This document shows, piece by piece, positions 33,401-42,180 of a stretch of 64,000 nt of DNA. Location: positions 15,443,375 to 15,507,374 of the forward strand of contig CAIIXF020000005.1 of NCBI GenBank assembly GCA_903813345.2. The letters run 5' to 3'. The DNA is from Owenia fusiformis (taxonomy: Eukaryota > Annelida > Polychaeta > Sabellida > Oweniidae). The notes under the pieces are model-generated. The model worked only from the letters and a program-made list of their open reading frames with translations, did no database searches and was not told the DNA's origin. Position numbers and translations under genes: made by a program. The stretch's first letter is position 1, and each line of letters begins with the position of its first letter.

Positions 33401-35041
33401 ATCCTAAAGAATGTAATTATTTCATTAAAGAAAGCTGAAATGTAATTAGAAATGTAACAGGATCCGGCTATTAACTTATATAAAGGATTGTCTCAGTTGT
33501 ATAGCATACAATTTTGTTTAATCCATTCTGAATTGTAAAATTGCCCTGTCTCAGTTTGCTTTTTACGATGCATTAATATTGATTAAAAAGCATCAGTTAA
33601 ATACTGTATTTTATTTTGATCCCTTTCCTTCTCTATACACCCAGACATAAATGTTAATTTCCCACCAGGTGTTGTATCAAAAATAACACTTGTTTAACCC
33701 ACCAGCGTTGATCATGAGGAACAATGCTTTTGAGAAAACTGTCATTATCTTATCGAACAAAGTATGTCGGGATATAGAGAATGGCTCCAACAATTTCATA
33801 TTGCTATTGGTATTTTCATCAATATTTTATGTTCCAAATTTTCAACTAGGTTTTGTTAATCATATTCAACAAGATTTTGAATTGCAATTTTCAACTAGGT
33901 TTTGTAATATCATTTTCAACAATGTATTTTATTGTTATTTTCAGCCAGTTCTCATGTTATCATTTTAGCTAGGTTTTCTATTGCTATTTTAATCTTTCTA
34001 TTTTCATTTTCAACAAGGTTTTCTATTGCCATTCTTGTAGGTTTATCTCATTTGGTTCTTAACTGTTATTTCAGATTCACCAGAGTCGATGTATCAATTG
34101 TGACGATAGCTTTGAATCAAAGAAGGAATTATTACAACATATGTCAGATAGATGTCACTTCAGTCAACCCACAGACTCATCAGTGTGGGACCAACCGCAG
34201 TAAGTGCTTTAATTTACAATAAATTTTTTGTGAACTGCAGTATCAGGCCCGTAGCCAGAATTTTCCAAGGGGGGGTTCGTTTTTCTAAAAAATTCTAGGG
34301 GGGGTTCACTTTGGCAAATATGGCCAAAAATCACTCAAAAAATCTTCAGAATGGTGAAAAACTGCATGATTTTGAAAGAAATTTTGGCCAGGGGGGGGGT
34401 TCGCCCGAACCCCCCGAACCCCCCCTGGCTACGGGCCTGAGTATCAACCTGTTTTTAACTTACTATTCATTCAGATAAGGCCCATTCAAGTTAATCATGC
34501 CATCTTTTGTTTGTGATGTCAGTTTATAGGGCAGAAATAGGACCAACTTAAAACTACTGATACATGTTGTGACAGAGAATCTCACCCAATATTTTCTTGC
34601 TTATCAAATTAAAGATGGGGATTTATGGAAAGGTCTATTGCTTGATATCCAGAGTATATTCACCACCATTATCAAATTGTTAATTTTCGGTCATTGGTCA
34701 ATTTTTCAAACATAATCATGTGAATATGAAAATAATACAATGGACTTGTTTTATCCTGTAGAATAATTTCAACTTTTTAAAGATGTCACTACTGGTTTAA
34801 GGAAATCCACATGGGGAATAAAGTTTTATTCCCTTTCAGATATTTTTTCCCAACTTATGAAGATGATAACCTATTATACGCCTTACAAGATGATGATGCT
34901 GCTTCTAACAATGGTAACCTAGCAGCAATTGACATTAGCAATGATGAAATAATCGCTGAAAGTGCAAAAACAAACATTAAGGACTCGGTGCTATGTGAAA
35001 GGACAATTTTGCAAGATCTTAGAGAAGATGGAAATTCGTAG
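12435..35041 (+). CDS. ZNF277: ZNF277, C2H2-type zinc finger protein
   Basis: Thirteen coding exons: 12435-12486, 25057-25255, 25420-25514, 26309-26391, 26880-26965, 27500-27564, 28217-28262, 28771-28903, 29351-29424, 29997-30096, 30787-30879, 34075-34199 and 34840-35041. Every junction has GT/AG and matching phase. They total 450 codons, the length of the human protein. Zinc-finger blocks seen: CLMCEDTF, CCLFCKLF, CLYCEKTFKDR with an HMRKKGH tail, CLFCDWSA, and CINCDDSFESKKELLQHM. Strong family landmarks are VIADVKLIADFKR, HMSEEHGFNIG, FYQQIKLVNYIRRQ and YFFPTYEDD. Family knowledge: ZNF277 is nuclear and reported to work with Polycomb BMI1 and with RPS2. Exon 1 is the least certain: it was chosen because its donor phase joins exon 2 (G plus AA). 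Intron 1 is 12.6 kb of repeats; intron 11 holds a sulfatase gene on the other strand. Confidence 0.92.
12579..13038. mobile_element. foldback insert in the left arm
   Basis: TTGCCTGTGCGATTACAAC at the left is matched inverted by GTTGTAATCGTACAGGCAA at the right. Pairing continues inward through TATCGGCAGAACG near 12705 and 12898. The corresponding right-arm sequence near 19375 lacks it, so it is an insertion or local inversion-duplication. The open frame at 12774-13019 is a shadow. Confidence 0.7.
13140..15116. mobile_element. 2-kb TIR unit with a zinc-finger-like open frame
   Basis: About 85-90 bases at the two ends are inverted copies, including GATCGCCTAGTATTAAAAGT at the left and its complement near 15075-15100. 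The right arm of the large palindrome has no counterpart, so this unit arrived later or was lost there. It contains the open frame at 13516-13848. Confidence 0.65.
13516..13848 (+). CDS. hypothetical protein with C2H2-like motif, possibly transposon-encoded
   Basis: 110 codons, unspliced. The second half reads FTCFYCPSLRTVKF followed by NHLIEHHEDEMM, a CxxC...HxxxHH arrangement like a C2H2 or BED-type finger, then a basic helix and a stop. A perfect-looking 50-base GTGAGT...TTTCAG intron lies inside it (13591-13640), but removing it shifts the frame into a stop, so either the unspliced reading or a decayed exon is right. It sits in a TIR-bounded unit, which favours a mobile-element origin. 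I do not recognise the family. Confidence 0.35.
   Translation: MHIRRSNSPSVSTKEDVIKKIMISQVSDFTMWILMICSLHFRVVGFTCFYCPSLRTVKFQNIINHLIEHHEDEMMKMRKIIENRGKFRMIRRTMSLTSKDLVLIINQTNL
15117..16090 (+). repeat. tandem array, unit about 90 bp, left arm
   Basis: Units carry GAAGAATGGATGATTTT, GGCATTTTCAAAACAC, ACTTTGCC and AAAACGTTACTTTATTGG. The GGATGATTT start recurs near 15142, 15241, 15336, 15426, 15514, 15605, 15694 and 15786, so spacing is 89-99. The last two or three units are more diverged. About 10 units in total. Confidence 0.88.
16091..17479. repeat. centre of the foldback palindrome
   Basis: Partly palindromic: GCCTAACTTTTGTTTTGGTT near 16250 is matched inverted near 17375-17400, and a further related copy of the TAGAAACTT...GCCTAACTTT block lies near 17205. 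The open frames here (16559-16795, 16911-17144) show no domain. Nothing else is recognised. Confidence 0.5.
17480..19255 (-). repeat. tandem array, unit about 90 bp, right arm (inverted)
   Basis: The same unit as at 15117-16090 in reverse orientation: AAAGTCCAATAAAGTAACG, AAGGCAAAGTACTGTGTTTT and AAAATCATCCATTCTTCG repeat about 19-20 times. Pairs of units near 18165-18630 are almost identical at a two-unit spacing, showing recent local duplication. The minus-strand open frames between 18165 and 18630 are reading frames through the repeat. Confidence 0.88.
19463..19886. mobile_element. Mutator-like MITE with perfect 9-bp target duplication
   Basis: The ends CGAACTCCC and GGGAGTTCG are inverted copies. 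Each end carries a subterminal hairpin (CAGTGATAATATCACTG and CAGTGTC...GACACTG) next to GCGGCGGGCA. CCCTTGTGT flanks both sides (19454-19462 and 19887-19895). 424 bp, no coding region. Confidence 0.85.
20001..22129. mobile_element. TIR-bounded element, about 2.1 kb
   Basis: CAACATTAGACCTAGCCTGG at 20004 continues for about 55 bases and is repeated inverted near 22055-22129. A third, partial inverted piece (GATGTTGAACTAGGCTC) lies near 20083. The interior carries a SINE-like piece near 20075-20230 (GGTTCAATTTC resembles a B box) and the TTAA MITE at 20902-21305. No transposase was found. Confidence 0.6.
20902..21305. mobile_element. piggyBac-type foldback MITE (TTAA target)
   Basis: A near-complete palindrome of 404 bp with ends GGTTCAGCTGGAAAGTAAC and GTTACTTTCCAGCTGTACC. 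TTAA lies on both sides (20898-20901 and 21306-21309). Open frames on both strands here are palindrome shadows. Confidence 0.85.
22360..22680 (-). repeat. inverted copy of the ZNF277 upstream region
   Basis: GAGTTTTGGTCTTATTACCT, CAGCTATAATGTCAGAC and CCATTTTTCTTGGAGCCGTT match the complement of 12140-12370 over roughly 250 bases with scattered changes. Homology stops before the exon-1 start codon. A G-run insert (22455-22480) lies inside the copy. Confidence 0.7.
22974..24811. mobile_element. hAT-type non-autonomous transposon with 8-bp target duplication
   Basis: Ends CAGTGCTGTCAA and TTGACAGCTCTG are inverted copies, flanked by TGAGTACC on both sides (22966-22973 and 24812-24819). Short CAG ends and an 8-bp duplication are hAT hallmarks. 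Both subterminal regions carry many copies of GCGGGATTTCGCGGGACA-like motifs, as expected of transposase-binding arrays. No transposase ORF. It is split by the insertion at 23685-24406. Confidence 0.85.
23685..24406. mobile_element. Mutator-like foldback element nested in the hAT element
   Basis: Starts GGGTTTGTAGAAAAAA and ends TTTTTTTCTACAAACCC. The arms are about 300 bases of inverted repeat, including TAGTAAATCCTCCATGCTGG and multiple GGGTACC motifs. A perfect 10-bp duplication TTTCTAGATA lies at 23675-23684 and 24407-24416. The left arm has an extra AT-rich segment (about 23742-23850). Confidence 0.88.
24835..24910 (+). pseudogene. decayed second copy of ZNF277 exon 1
   Basis: TTTTGGCGGATTGATATGG and AATCTCACAC repeat the start of exon 1 at 12418-12446, with the same ATG. 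The codons then diverge; the nearest donor-like site (GTACAG) would join exon 2 as TAA, a stop. It lies only 160 bases before exon 2, so it marks where exon 1 may once have been, or a duplication of it. Confidence 0.55.
25639..25720 (+). repeat. fragment of the ACAGTAAAACC repeat family
   Basis: ACAGTAAAACATGCATAATC followed by AAAAGTGTTCGGGTTAGCAAG and GTGTTCACATGGGAGT matches parts of the elements at 39588-39778 and 61105-61613. It lies in ZNF277 intron 3; the rest of that intron (25515-26308) shows nothing else. Confidence 0.45.
26727..26846. repeat. foldback MITE with C/G runs
   Basis: TAGCTACAAGCC with CCCCCCTCCCACTA at the left is matched inverted by TAGTGGGAGGGGGG and GGGCTTGTAGCT at the right, around a small CTCACTGAGTGAG stem. 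It lies in ZNF277 intron 4. Confidence 0.7.
27007..27112. repeat. palindromic MITE, CAGTAAAACCTG family
   Basis: CAGTAAAACCTGTAAG and TAATAATGTTACAAT at the left are matched inverted by ATTGTAACATTATTA and CACAGGTTCTACTG at the right. It lies in ZNF277 intron 5. Confidence 0.7.
27209..28006 (+). repeat. direct repeat pair in ZNF277 introns 5 and 6
   Basis: CCAGCTATTATTGCTCCCAG with AATTGACTCA and TGCTCCCAGGGTT occurs near 27209-27265 and again near 27948-28005. The two copies lie on either side of exon 6 (27500-27564). Confidence 0.5.
30290..30415. repeat. foldback repeat with perfect 19-bp arms
   Basis: TATATTGACAAATAAATAC (30324-30342) is perfectly inverted at 30370-30388. Weaker outer pairing involves ATAGTTTAGACC and GGTCTATATTTC. 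It lies in ZNF277 intron 10. Confidence 0.7.
31210..32943 (-). pseudogene. IDS: iduronate-2-sulfatase, frameshifted, nested in ZNF277 intron 11
   Basis: Two exons are visible: 32943-31667 and 31453-31210, joined in phase. Seen: signal-peptide-like hydrophobic start, metal-binding MMDDLRPELG, the sulfatase signature CGPSRTSIFTGR whose Cys would become formylglycine, GKMLPKG, YKPHLPW, FFSDHGWHLGE and the C-terminal AEELYNHTEDPYE block. The match to IDS (lysosomal removal of 2-sulfate from heparan and dermatan sulfate) is good over about 490 residues. One base is missing near 32585: GGGTGGG where the family reading needs GGGATGGG, which breaks the frame between NGYNVL and GMGK. The first exon with the start codon is not found; a good acceptor (TCTTCTCTTTTAAG) precedes 32943. 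An assembly error or an inactive copy are both possible. Confidence 0.85.
33790..34040 (+). repeat. degenerate short tandem repeat beside ZNF277 exon 12
   Basis: Phrases like TTTTCAACTAGGTTTTGTAA, TCAACAAGGTTTTCTATTGC and ATTTTCAACAATG recur irregularly. It is pyrimidine- and T-rich and ends about 35 bases before the exon-12 acceptor. 32996-33790 is otherwise plain AT-rich intron. Confidence 0.5.
34244..34439. mobile_element. MITE with CAGGCCCGTAGCCAG ends and 5-bp target duplication
   Basis: Perfect 15-bp inverted ends CAGGCCCGTAGCCAG and CTGGCTACGGGCCTG, flanked by AGTAT on both sides. G-run and C-run segments encode nothing. It lies in ZNF277 intron 12. A truncated relative is in the Rab gene (7722-7862). 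Confidence 0.85.
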
Positions 35042-36070
35042 AAGGGAATCATATTTGCATAATTAAATATACATATTATATAATGATAATATTATACATG
35101 TATATAGTACTATTATATAATATATATGGATTTGTTGCTTGTTATATTAATATTGTTATGAGTTGTTATTTTGACAATGGGAAACACCAATTCATACAAA
35201 TTGGAGAGAATGTTACAGGTAAAATATTTGAATCTGAAACATAATTCAAATATCAGTGGCCTTTAAGGACAATTGACTGTTACCGTTCACATGACTTGTG
35301 ATATATGATAGCTTGTCAAGATCAAAAGGGCCAAAAGGACAACTACTATTTTTTCCAACTTGGCTAATTGTCAGGGGTTTCAACCAATCCCTTCAAATTT
35401 AGTTGACTTTGATATAATGACTGCATTTTTGATTATTATTGACTATAATAGATACAGGAGGGAAATCAAGTGTATCATAAAGCACGCCTAAACTTAAAGT
35501 ACCATTTTGCCAATTCATATCCCTTGACTTTTCTCTAGATTACTGGAATGGAAGTTCTGTTTTTCAAGTTTTTATTTTACAATTAAAGTGTGAGTGTTAA
35601 AGATGAATTTTTATTCATTAATTTCATATATTTGCGAGCATGTATTTTAAATCTGAATATTTTAAAGCATATTTTTTCTGCGTAGCACAGCTTAAATTAT
35701 CAATTAGTTCAACATTTTGTTGCACTTGAATTTCTTAGCTTATCAAACAAGTTCAAGCATCCTACCGAGATCTACTCAAATGTCAATATCCGCATAATGT
35801 ATTTTCATGATTATTTCAGACATGTACTTCAAAATTGAAATGTTGCATTTAAAAGTAACATCCTTATAAAGAGTTGTATTTTGTATACTTCAACAATTTG
35901 AAGTATAGTAAGTTTGCACAGAATTGATAAATAACATGCAAAAGTAAATACCATTCATTTGACAAAAACATTTTTGCAAATTTTTAATGTAAATTCCCTT
36001 TTATTGTGTGAAAATACTCTCACACACTAAACTATTTTTATCAGATTTTGGCACCTGGAATAAACGTCTA
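35042..36070 (+). other. probable ZNF277 3' UTR
   Basis: AT-rich, non-coding sequence after the stop codon, with an AATAAA near 36059. Transcript end is inferred. 36071-39587 then holds no gene I can support; near 36715-36910 are GCCTCACC-rich phrases also seen near 27655, and an 18-base direct repeat (TTGCCAAACGAGGTTG) occurs near 38190 and 38207. Confidence 0.35.
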
Positions 36071-39000
36071 AGAAATGAAAAACTACGAGCAAATTCAGTT
36101 TGACTTTCCTGTCAAGTTCTATGTGTTTATTCATAATATTTCAAAGGGAATACATCCCGAAATACTCTTCTGTGGAGCTACAGGTGTAAAAACATATGTG
36201 CCTCCCATGAATAAAATTCCAGAGCTGTTGTGATTTAAAGTGAAAATATCTGAGGAAAAGAGTGAGATCAGCAAGGAATAGAATTCCCTGGTGTGAAATG
36301 AAAACATTTAATGGCATAAAAACATTTCAGATAAAGATAGTTTATGTACAACTAAGAGTGAAATCGAGTAGAAAAAGCATGAATTGAGAGAGAAATTTTT
36401 CACCTGGGATCTAATCACTGTCAATGTCTATTTGTATGTCACTTAACATGGACATGTCATTGCTTAGAATTCTCTGAATTAAGTCAAGTATTATCTTAAG
36501 ACGACCCATGGTATTACGTATTAATCTGTGACAATTTTAATGTTTTGATATTAACACTTGACTCAAGTGTTGCATGTACCTTAACAAAAATGTGTTTACA
36601 TTATGAAGTACCCAAGGCCAAATTGAGGACCTAAACTGGAACTTTGAATTTGACCATTTATGAATTATCTGAAAATGAAAATGGGTATTTTGCTCTCATC
36701 ATGGGCATAACCAGACACAGGGCAGGCGAGGCAAAAGCCTCACCAAAGACATCCTTGGCCTCACCAAAATTTTAAGGAAAAAGTAGTCTTATTTTAACTT
36801 TTAACTTTTTATATTGCCTTTCAGAAAAAGAGAAAAGAGAACCTCCCTTGGCAAATCCTGCCTACGGGCCTGCCTTATTAACCTATCTTAGACCTGCCTA
36901 TTAAAGCCTCACCTTTTTTGATATTTTTCCCACACACCTTATCAATAATAATACTGTGTAGATTTTCGATACTGACATCTGCAAATTGTTCAACACAAGT
37001 TGAATGTACACAGTAGAAGTAGACTTGATCCCAATCTTTGCCCAATTTCAAGGTGAAAGTCAAAACTAAGTACCTTTAAGCTGATATGGATCCCAAAAGG
37101 TTGACTGAAGTATCCCTGGCATGTATGTTTAGCTTAGTCTGCTTGAATAAGCATTAACTGCAACAATGAACAATTATATGCTAAAATATCATTAAATTCA
37201 ATACATAACATTGACGGTTGACCTTCAATAGTATTGTACTGTAATAACTTCTTGGGATTGTCATCTATTAGTCTATATCTAGGGACACACTGCCAAAATA
37301 ACTTTGTGCAGAATCAGCTCTGGAGTTGCGCTAAATCAAAAACTAAAATCAGTGCAGAGTCTGCAGTAACATTTAACATGTTTAATGTCAATGTAGAATG
37401 AACACTAACTGAGTATTTTGATTGGTTGTAGATAAATATCACAAATGACAACTTTTGAAAAAAGTCCAAACCCCAAAAATGTGCAAGAAAATCACTTGCA
37501 TAGTTGAATTTCTTGCAGCATTTCATCTGTTATGCATAAAAAATTTAATTTTTGCGAAAACCCCAGAACGAAAACATCTTAAAAGGGATGAATGGTTGCA
37601 TTACAAAATGTGTTCTGGTTTACCCCAGGCAGAGACCTGTTTTTCATTGATATTTAGCTACTTACTTAACGGGATATTAGTATCATTACCAGGTAAGGTA
37701 TTTACCTACCAGACTCCAAATTATACCAACAATTGAATTAGAAAAACATACCACTGGCGACTTAAGCATTAAAATCAGAAATTCTCAATTTTGAAATAAC
37801 AGAGACAGCTCATATTGTTTATTTTGGATATTGAGTCTATACCTTTGGTGCCTTGGATGCATTTCAGCTGACTTCTAAAGTAATCAATTTCAAATTGCTG
37901 GTTAATTTGGTCCTTTCTAAAAATGTGGTCATAAATCAAGTGTAAAGATTAGATTTTGAATTGCACTTTGAATAAGTAAATGCACCTCCAATGTGCTCAA
38001 ATAGGAGCTGCATCTCTGCTTCATAAATGCACCTTTAGTAGTAAATATTGAAAAATGTGCCCTTAATGAATTTAATTAGTAGCTGCTTGTTATTTGAAAT
38101 GCACCATTGAATTAATAAGTAGCTACCTCCCATAGCAAGAGAGTGACCATAGTATGCTTCACCCATAAAATATTATGATGAGCTCTTTGCCAAACGAGGT
38201 TGCGATTTGCCAAACGAGGTTGTATAATGCTGGAAAAACTTACATGACTCTATTGATATACATGAGGTTTAAGAGCAACTGAAACCGTGTAAATCAAGTT
38301 GGGCAGTTTAATTACAAAATTCTTTACATTAAAACTCAGGTGAAGAAATGTCCCATCACCACAGGTAAATGCTTGTAATTTAACACCTGACAGGTGCAAC
38401 AATGAAATGCAGAGACATGATTCTATACAGAATAGCACAAGTCTCATGGCATATGATATGTGCGTCTGAAAACATGTGTCAGTTATGCTAATGCAGGATC
38501 TGGGGGGGGGGGGCTCTGGGGGAGGGGGCTAATGCAAGAAAAATATTGATCTACCTTTTTCAAAAACATTATTAGAGGATGTTACAAGCATATTTTGAAC
38601 TAAAGTGGGGAAATTGGAAAATGTATAGCCCCATTGAAGCATTAGAGCCCATTCTGAAAAATCAGAGACCCTTCTGACGAGAGCTGCTTCTTGGCCTGTT
38701 ATGTAATGATCAAGTTAATACAAATCAATAAGTATTACTCATTTGTGAATGTATCTGGAATTTCTCAAAGAAGTGAATCTTTGATTACTGTTTATATCTG
38801 TTGAATTCTGCTCATTTGTTCCTTCGTCATACAAATCTTTTTGATTTTTCGAGTTCCGTTAAAACATCTGGGGGTTTAATGTGTTTTTCATCATTACTCA
38901 TTAATGCCAAAAATATTTCTTGGTGCACATTAACATTAAAAATGTTCATGTTTCTTGTCCATCTCCGAAAATATTTATTAATGAGTACATTTTTATTAAT

Positions 39001-39587
39001 ATGTTTATTCCAAAAATATGCAGTTGATGTACTACATAATGGCCAAAGTTATAGAACATTGATGCCAAGTAGCCAAGGTTTAATGCTAACATGGCAAATT
39101 TAGTCATATAAAATTAAATAACGAAAGATGAAGTATATATTGTCATTTTTGATTAAACTATATAAAACAGGTTTTATCGCGGAGATATATTAAGGAGTGC
39201 AGAGCTTTTTAAATACTAATATGAAATAAAGTTAGTGTTTGATTCCTTGACAAGGTTTGATTATTTGTGTTGCATTTTGTGCTATATCATATAAAGTCAA
39301 CATGTATTTTGTCTAATGGTTAGCAGCAGACATTGGAATGTGATAATCTAGGTAATGAATTCCTGATCTTTTTGTGACCACACAAGCTAACAAGTGTAGA
39401 ATATTTGATCGTGGATTTTACAGGTTTTTTATAGTCCCGGGACAAAAACATTAAATGAGAACATGATGATTTTGGGGTGCATAAAGTCATTTTATGACAT
39501 TTTTCTGATATTTGTGGTTAAGTAATAGCTTGTGAGGTCATTTCGATTTGAAGGGTTTGAAGCTGGGGAAACACATGTGTTATTTAT

Positions 39588-39778
39588 ACAGTAAAACCTG
39601 TTTAAAGTGAACACTGTCGACAATGGCTAAAAGTGTTCATATTTCACGGTGTTCTCACTCAGAATTTCTGATGACATATGAGATTCATCATATATATGAG
39701 ATAACAACTGATAACCAATAATTCAGACAGAAACAGTGTGGACATTTTTTAGGTTTTCACGTGTGCAAGTTTTACTGT
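39588..39778. mobile_element. MITE, ACAGTAAAACCTG family
   Basis: ACAGTAAAACCTG at the left is matched inverted by CAAGTTTTACTGT at the right. The interior reads TGTTCATATTTCACGGTGTT, shared in spirit with the copy at 61105-61613. The surrounding 39779-41146 shows no gene. Confidence 0.65.
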
Positions 39779-41146
39779 ATTTACGTCTGGGCATCTGGAC
39801 AGTTTAACTGTACAGGTGTGACAGCAAATTATAGGCCCTGGATAGAATCAAGCAGACGTCATAGGAGGCAATCTTTTATTACAATAAAAAGAGTTGCAGG
39901 AGGAACAATCATTTAAAATATATTCCCTATCAGAAATATATAAGCACAAGTGCCAAAGGGAAAGGACCAAAAGTTGTAATGGAACTTAGAAAGAAAAAGC
40001 AAACTCTAAGTGCATACCAGTCAAGAAAACAGACCCCATATAGCTATATAGTTTCTTTTGAATTTTGGCATAAAAATCATGGAAATCTAGATCAAGAGAT
40101 CAGAAGCTCAAATAGAAACAATGTATAGTTCAAAAAGTTCATTCCTCAATTTGCATTTTGTATCAGATTAGATTTGGTATTGTCAGTTAGATATTGACTG
40201 GTAAAAATCACCTGGCGCTAGTTTTAGATAATAAAAACTTTTTTTATCCCAAATACATCAATTCTTGAATTATCTCTTTGACTGGCTAAATTGATTTCAA
40301 AATTAATGTGTAATTGGAAACTTATTTTCCAGTAAAACTCACAAATTATAGTCACTATTTTATGACAAAAACATGACCCTTGTCAAACTTTACATTTTAC
40401 CCAACAAAATAAACAAACAATGAGGTGTTTGAAGTTAAATATAAAATAAATGTTTATTTTTATCTTTTGACAAGTCAACATAAAGTCCATTCAAACACTA
40501 GGTTTGAATATATTATTTTCTCTTTGTAGCATTTTGTATTTACATATTGGTAACATATAATTTGGGGTAGATCTGTTATAATCTGGGATATGAAAATATT
40601 TGTTTATTCCTCTCTGCTATATTATGTTTATTTATAAAATTGGTACACAATTTATGCTTTCAGCCTTACCAATTTCATTCCTTACATTTTTTTTACATTT
40701 ACATCAATTTAATTTCATAAAATTGAACATATTATCAATACCTGGAATTGGCATTGAGGGGGGAGGGGTGTTCGAGAGGGATATACAAGGGCTTGATGTA
40801 AGACTACAAGGACATCCTTAATGTCTGAATCAGTTCAGTACATAACCACCCAAAAGACCATCAGATTCATTGATAGGCCATTACTAAATGATCAAATTCT
40901 GGAATCTATGCACTCAAATGTTTGGTAATATGTTTCAGGTTGATACCTTTTGGTATTAAGGGAATTTGAGGGGATGGGCAGTTACTCATCTCTATCCCTT
41001 CTGTCCCCTTTAATTAGTAAGTACACTCTCCTCCCCTATATAAAGGAAATCATCAAAGTCCTAAATTTCTGAAATATTATAGGAACAAAGTCAAGATTCA
41101 AGCATTGACATGCTTTAATATGCTATCCAATAAAAACTTCCAGTTG

Positions 41147-41550
41147 CCAAACTTATGGAGGGGACTGTATTTTCAAACTTATGGAGGGGACTGTATTTTC
41201 AAACTTATGGAGGGGACTGTATTTTCAAACTTATGGAGGGGACTGTATTTTCAAACTTATGGAGGGACTGTATTTTCAAACTTATGGAGGGGACTGTATT
41301 TTCAAACTTATGGAGGGGACTGTATTTTTAAACTTATGGAGGGGACTGTATTTTCAAACTTATGGAGGGGACTGTATTTTCAAACTTATGGAGGGGACTG
41401 TATTTTCAAACTTATGGAGGGGACTGTATTTTCAAACTTATGGAGGGGACTGTATTTTCAAACTTATGGAGGGGACTATATTTTCAAACTTATGGAGGGG
41501 ACTGTATTTTCAAACTTATGGAGGGGACTGTATTTTCAAACTTATGGAGG
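41147..41550 (+). repeat. 26-bp minisatellite, about 15-16 copies
   Basis: The unit is GGGACTGTATTTTCAAACTT plus ATGGAG. Copies are nearly identical, with one 24-base copy near 41262. Because 26 is not a multiple of three and the unit has no stop, several frames stay open (up to 161 codons); the predicted peptides simply cycle the three frames. I do not call a protein. Confidence 0.95.
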
Positions 41551-42044
41551 TGAGTATATTGTCACACTTATGAAGGGAGTGTACATGTGAGTAATTTATC
41601 TTTAATGAATTGTCATTGTTATAATATACCACACTTAACTGCTTCTACATATCTCTAATTTTTAATGATAAATTATCTTGAATACTTTAGATTATACAAA
41701 ATGTACAAGGTTATACAGCATTATACTTGGTATAATTTTGTATTGAAATAAATAAAGAGTATAAATATTTATGTGATGTCCTGATAAAAATCAGAGTACA
41801 GCATCTGTACTGTTAAAGTTGGCTTCAAGAAATTTTCCCAATGAATAAACCTTCAAGGGCTTAATTAGCTGTAATGGCTCTCATCTTAAATAACCTAAAA
41901 ATACTTTTAAGTCATAATGAGATGTAACTTGCTATATCAAAAGACTTGGACATAAACTTCATTTTCTAAAAATATCAAACCTTGAAAAAGTATGGCAGTA
42001 TGACAAGTTCTAAATTGAATAAAAAACTTGCATTTGTTTCAATA

Positions 42045-42125
42045 TACGAGGGGCGATCCAAAAGTTTTGGGACACCCTACTCTAATTTTGTTTGTTTTTG
42101 ATAAAATTTCGGATCACCCCTCGTA
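42045..42125. mobile_element. 81-bp mariner-like MITE with TA target
   Basis: TACGAGGGGCGATCC at the left and GGATCACCCCTCGTA at the right are inverted with one mismatch and flanked by TA. The TACGAGGGG end resembles known mariner-type termini. Confidence 0.75.
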
Positions 42126-42180
42126 TAAGGTTATTTCTGATAAAAATTACAGCTATTAGCCCTGTTGATCTAAATGATGA

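Noticed and set aside
41105-41590. 161-codon and 130-codon repeat proteins
   Set aside because: Product of a 26-bp stop-free minisatellite; the peptide only cycles the three frames.
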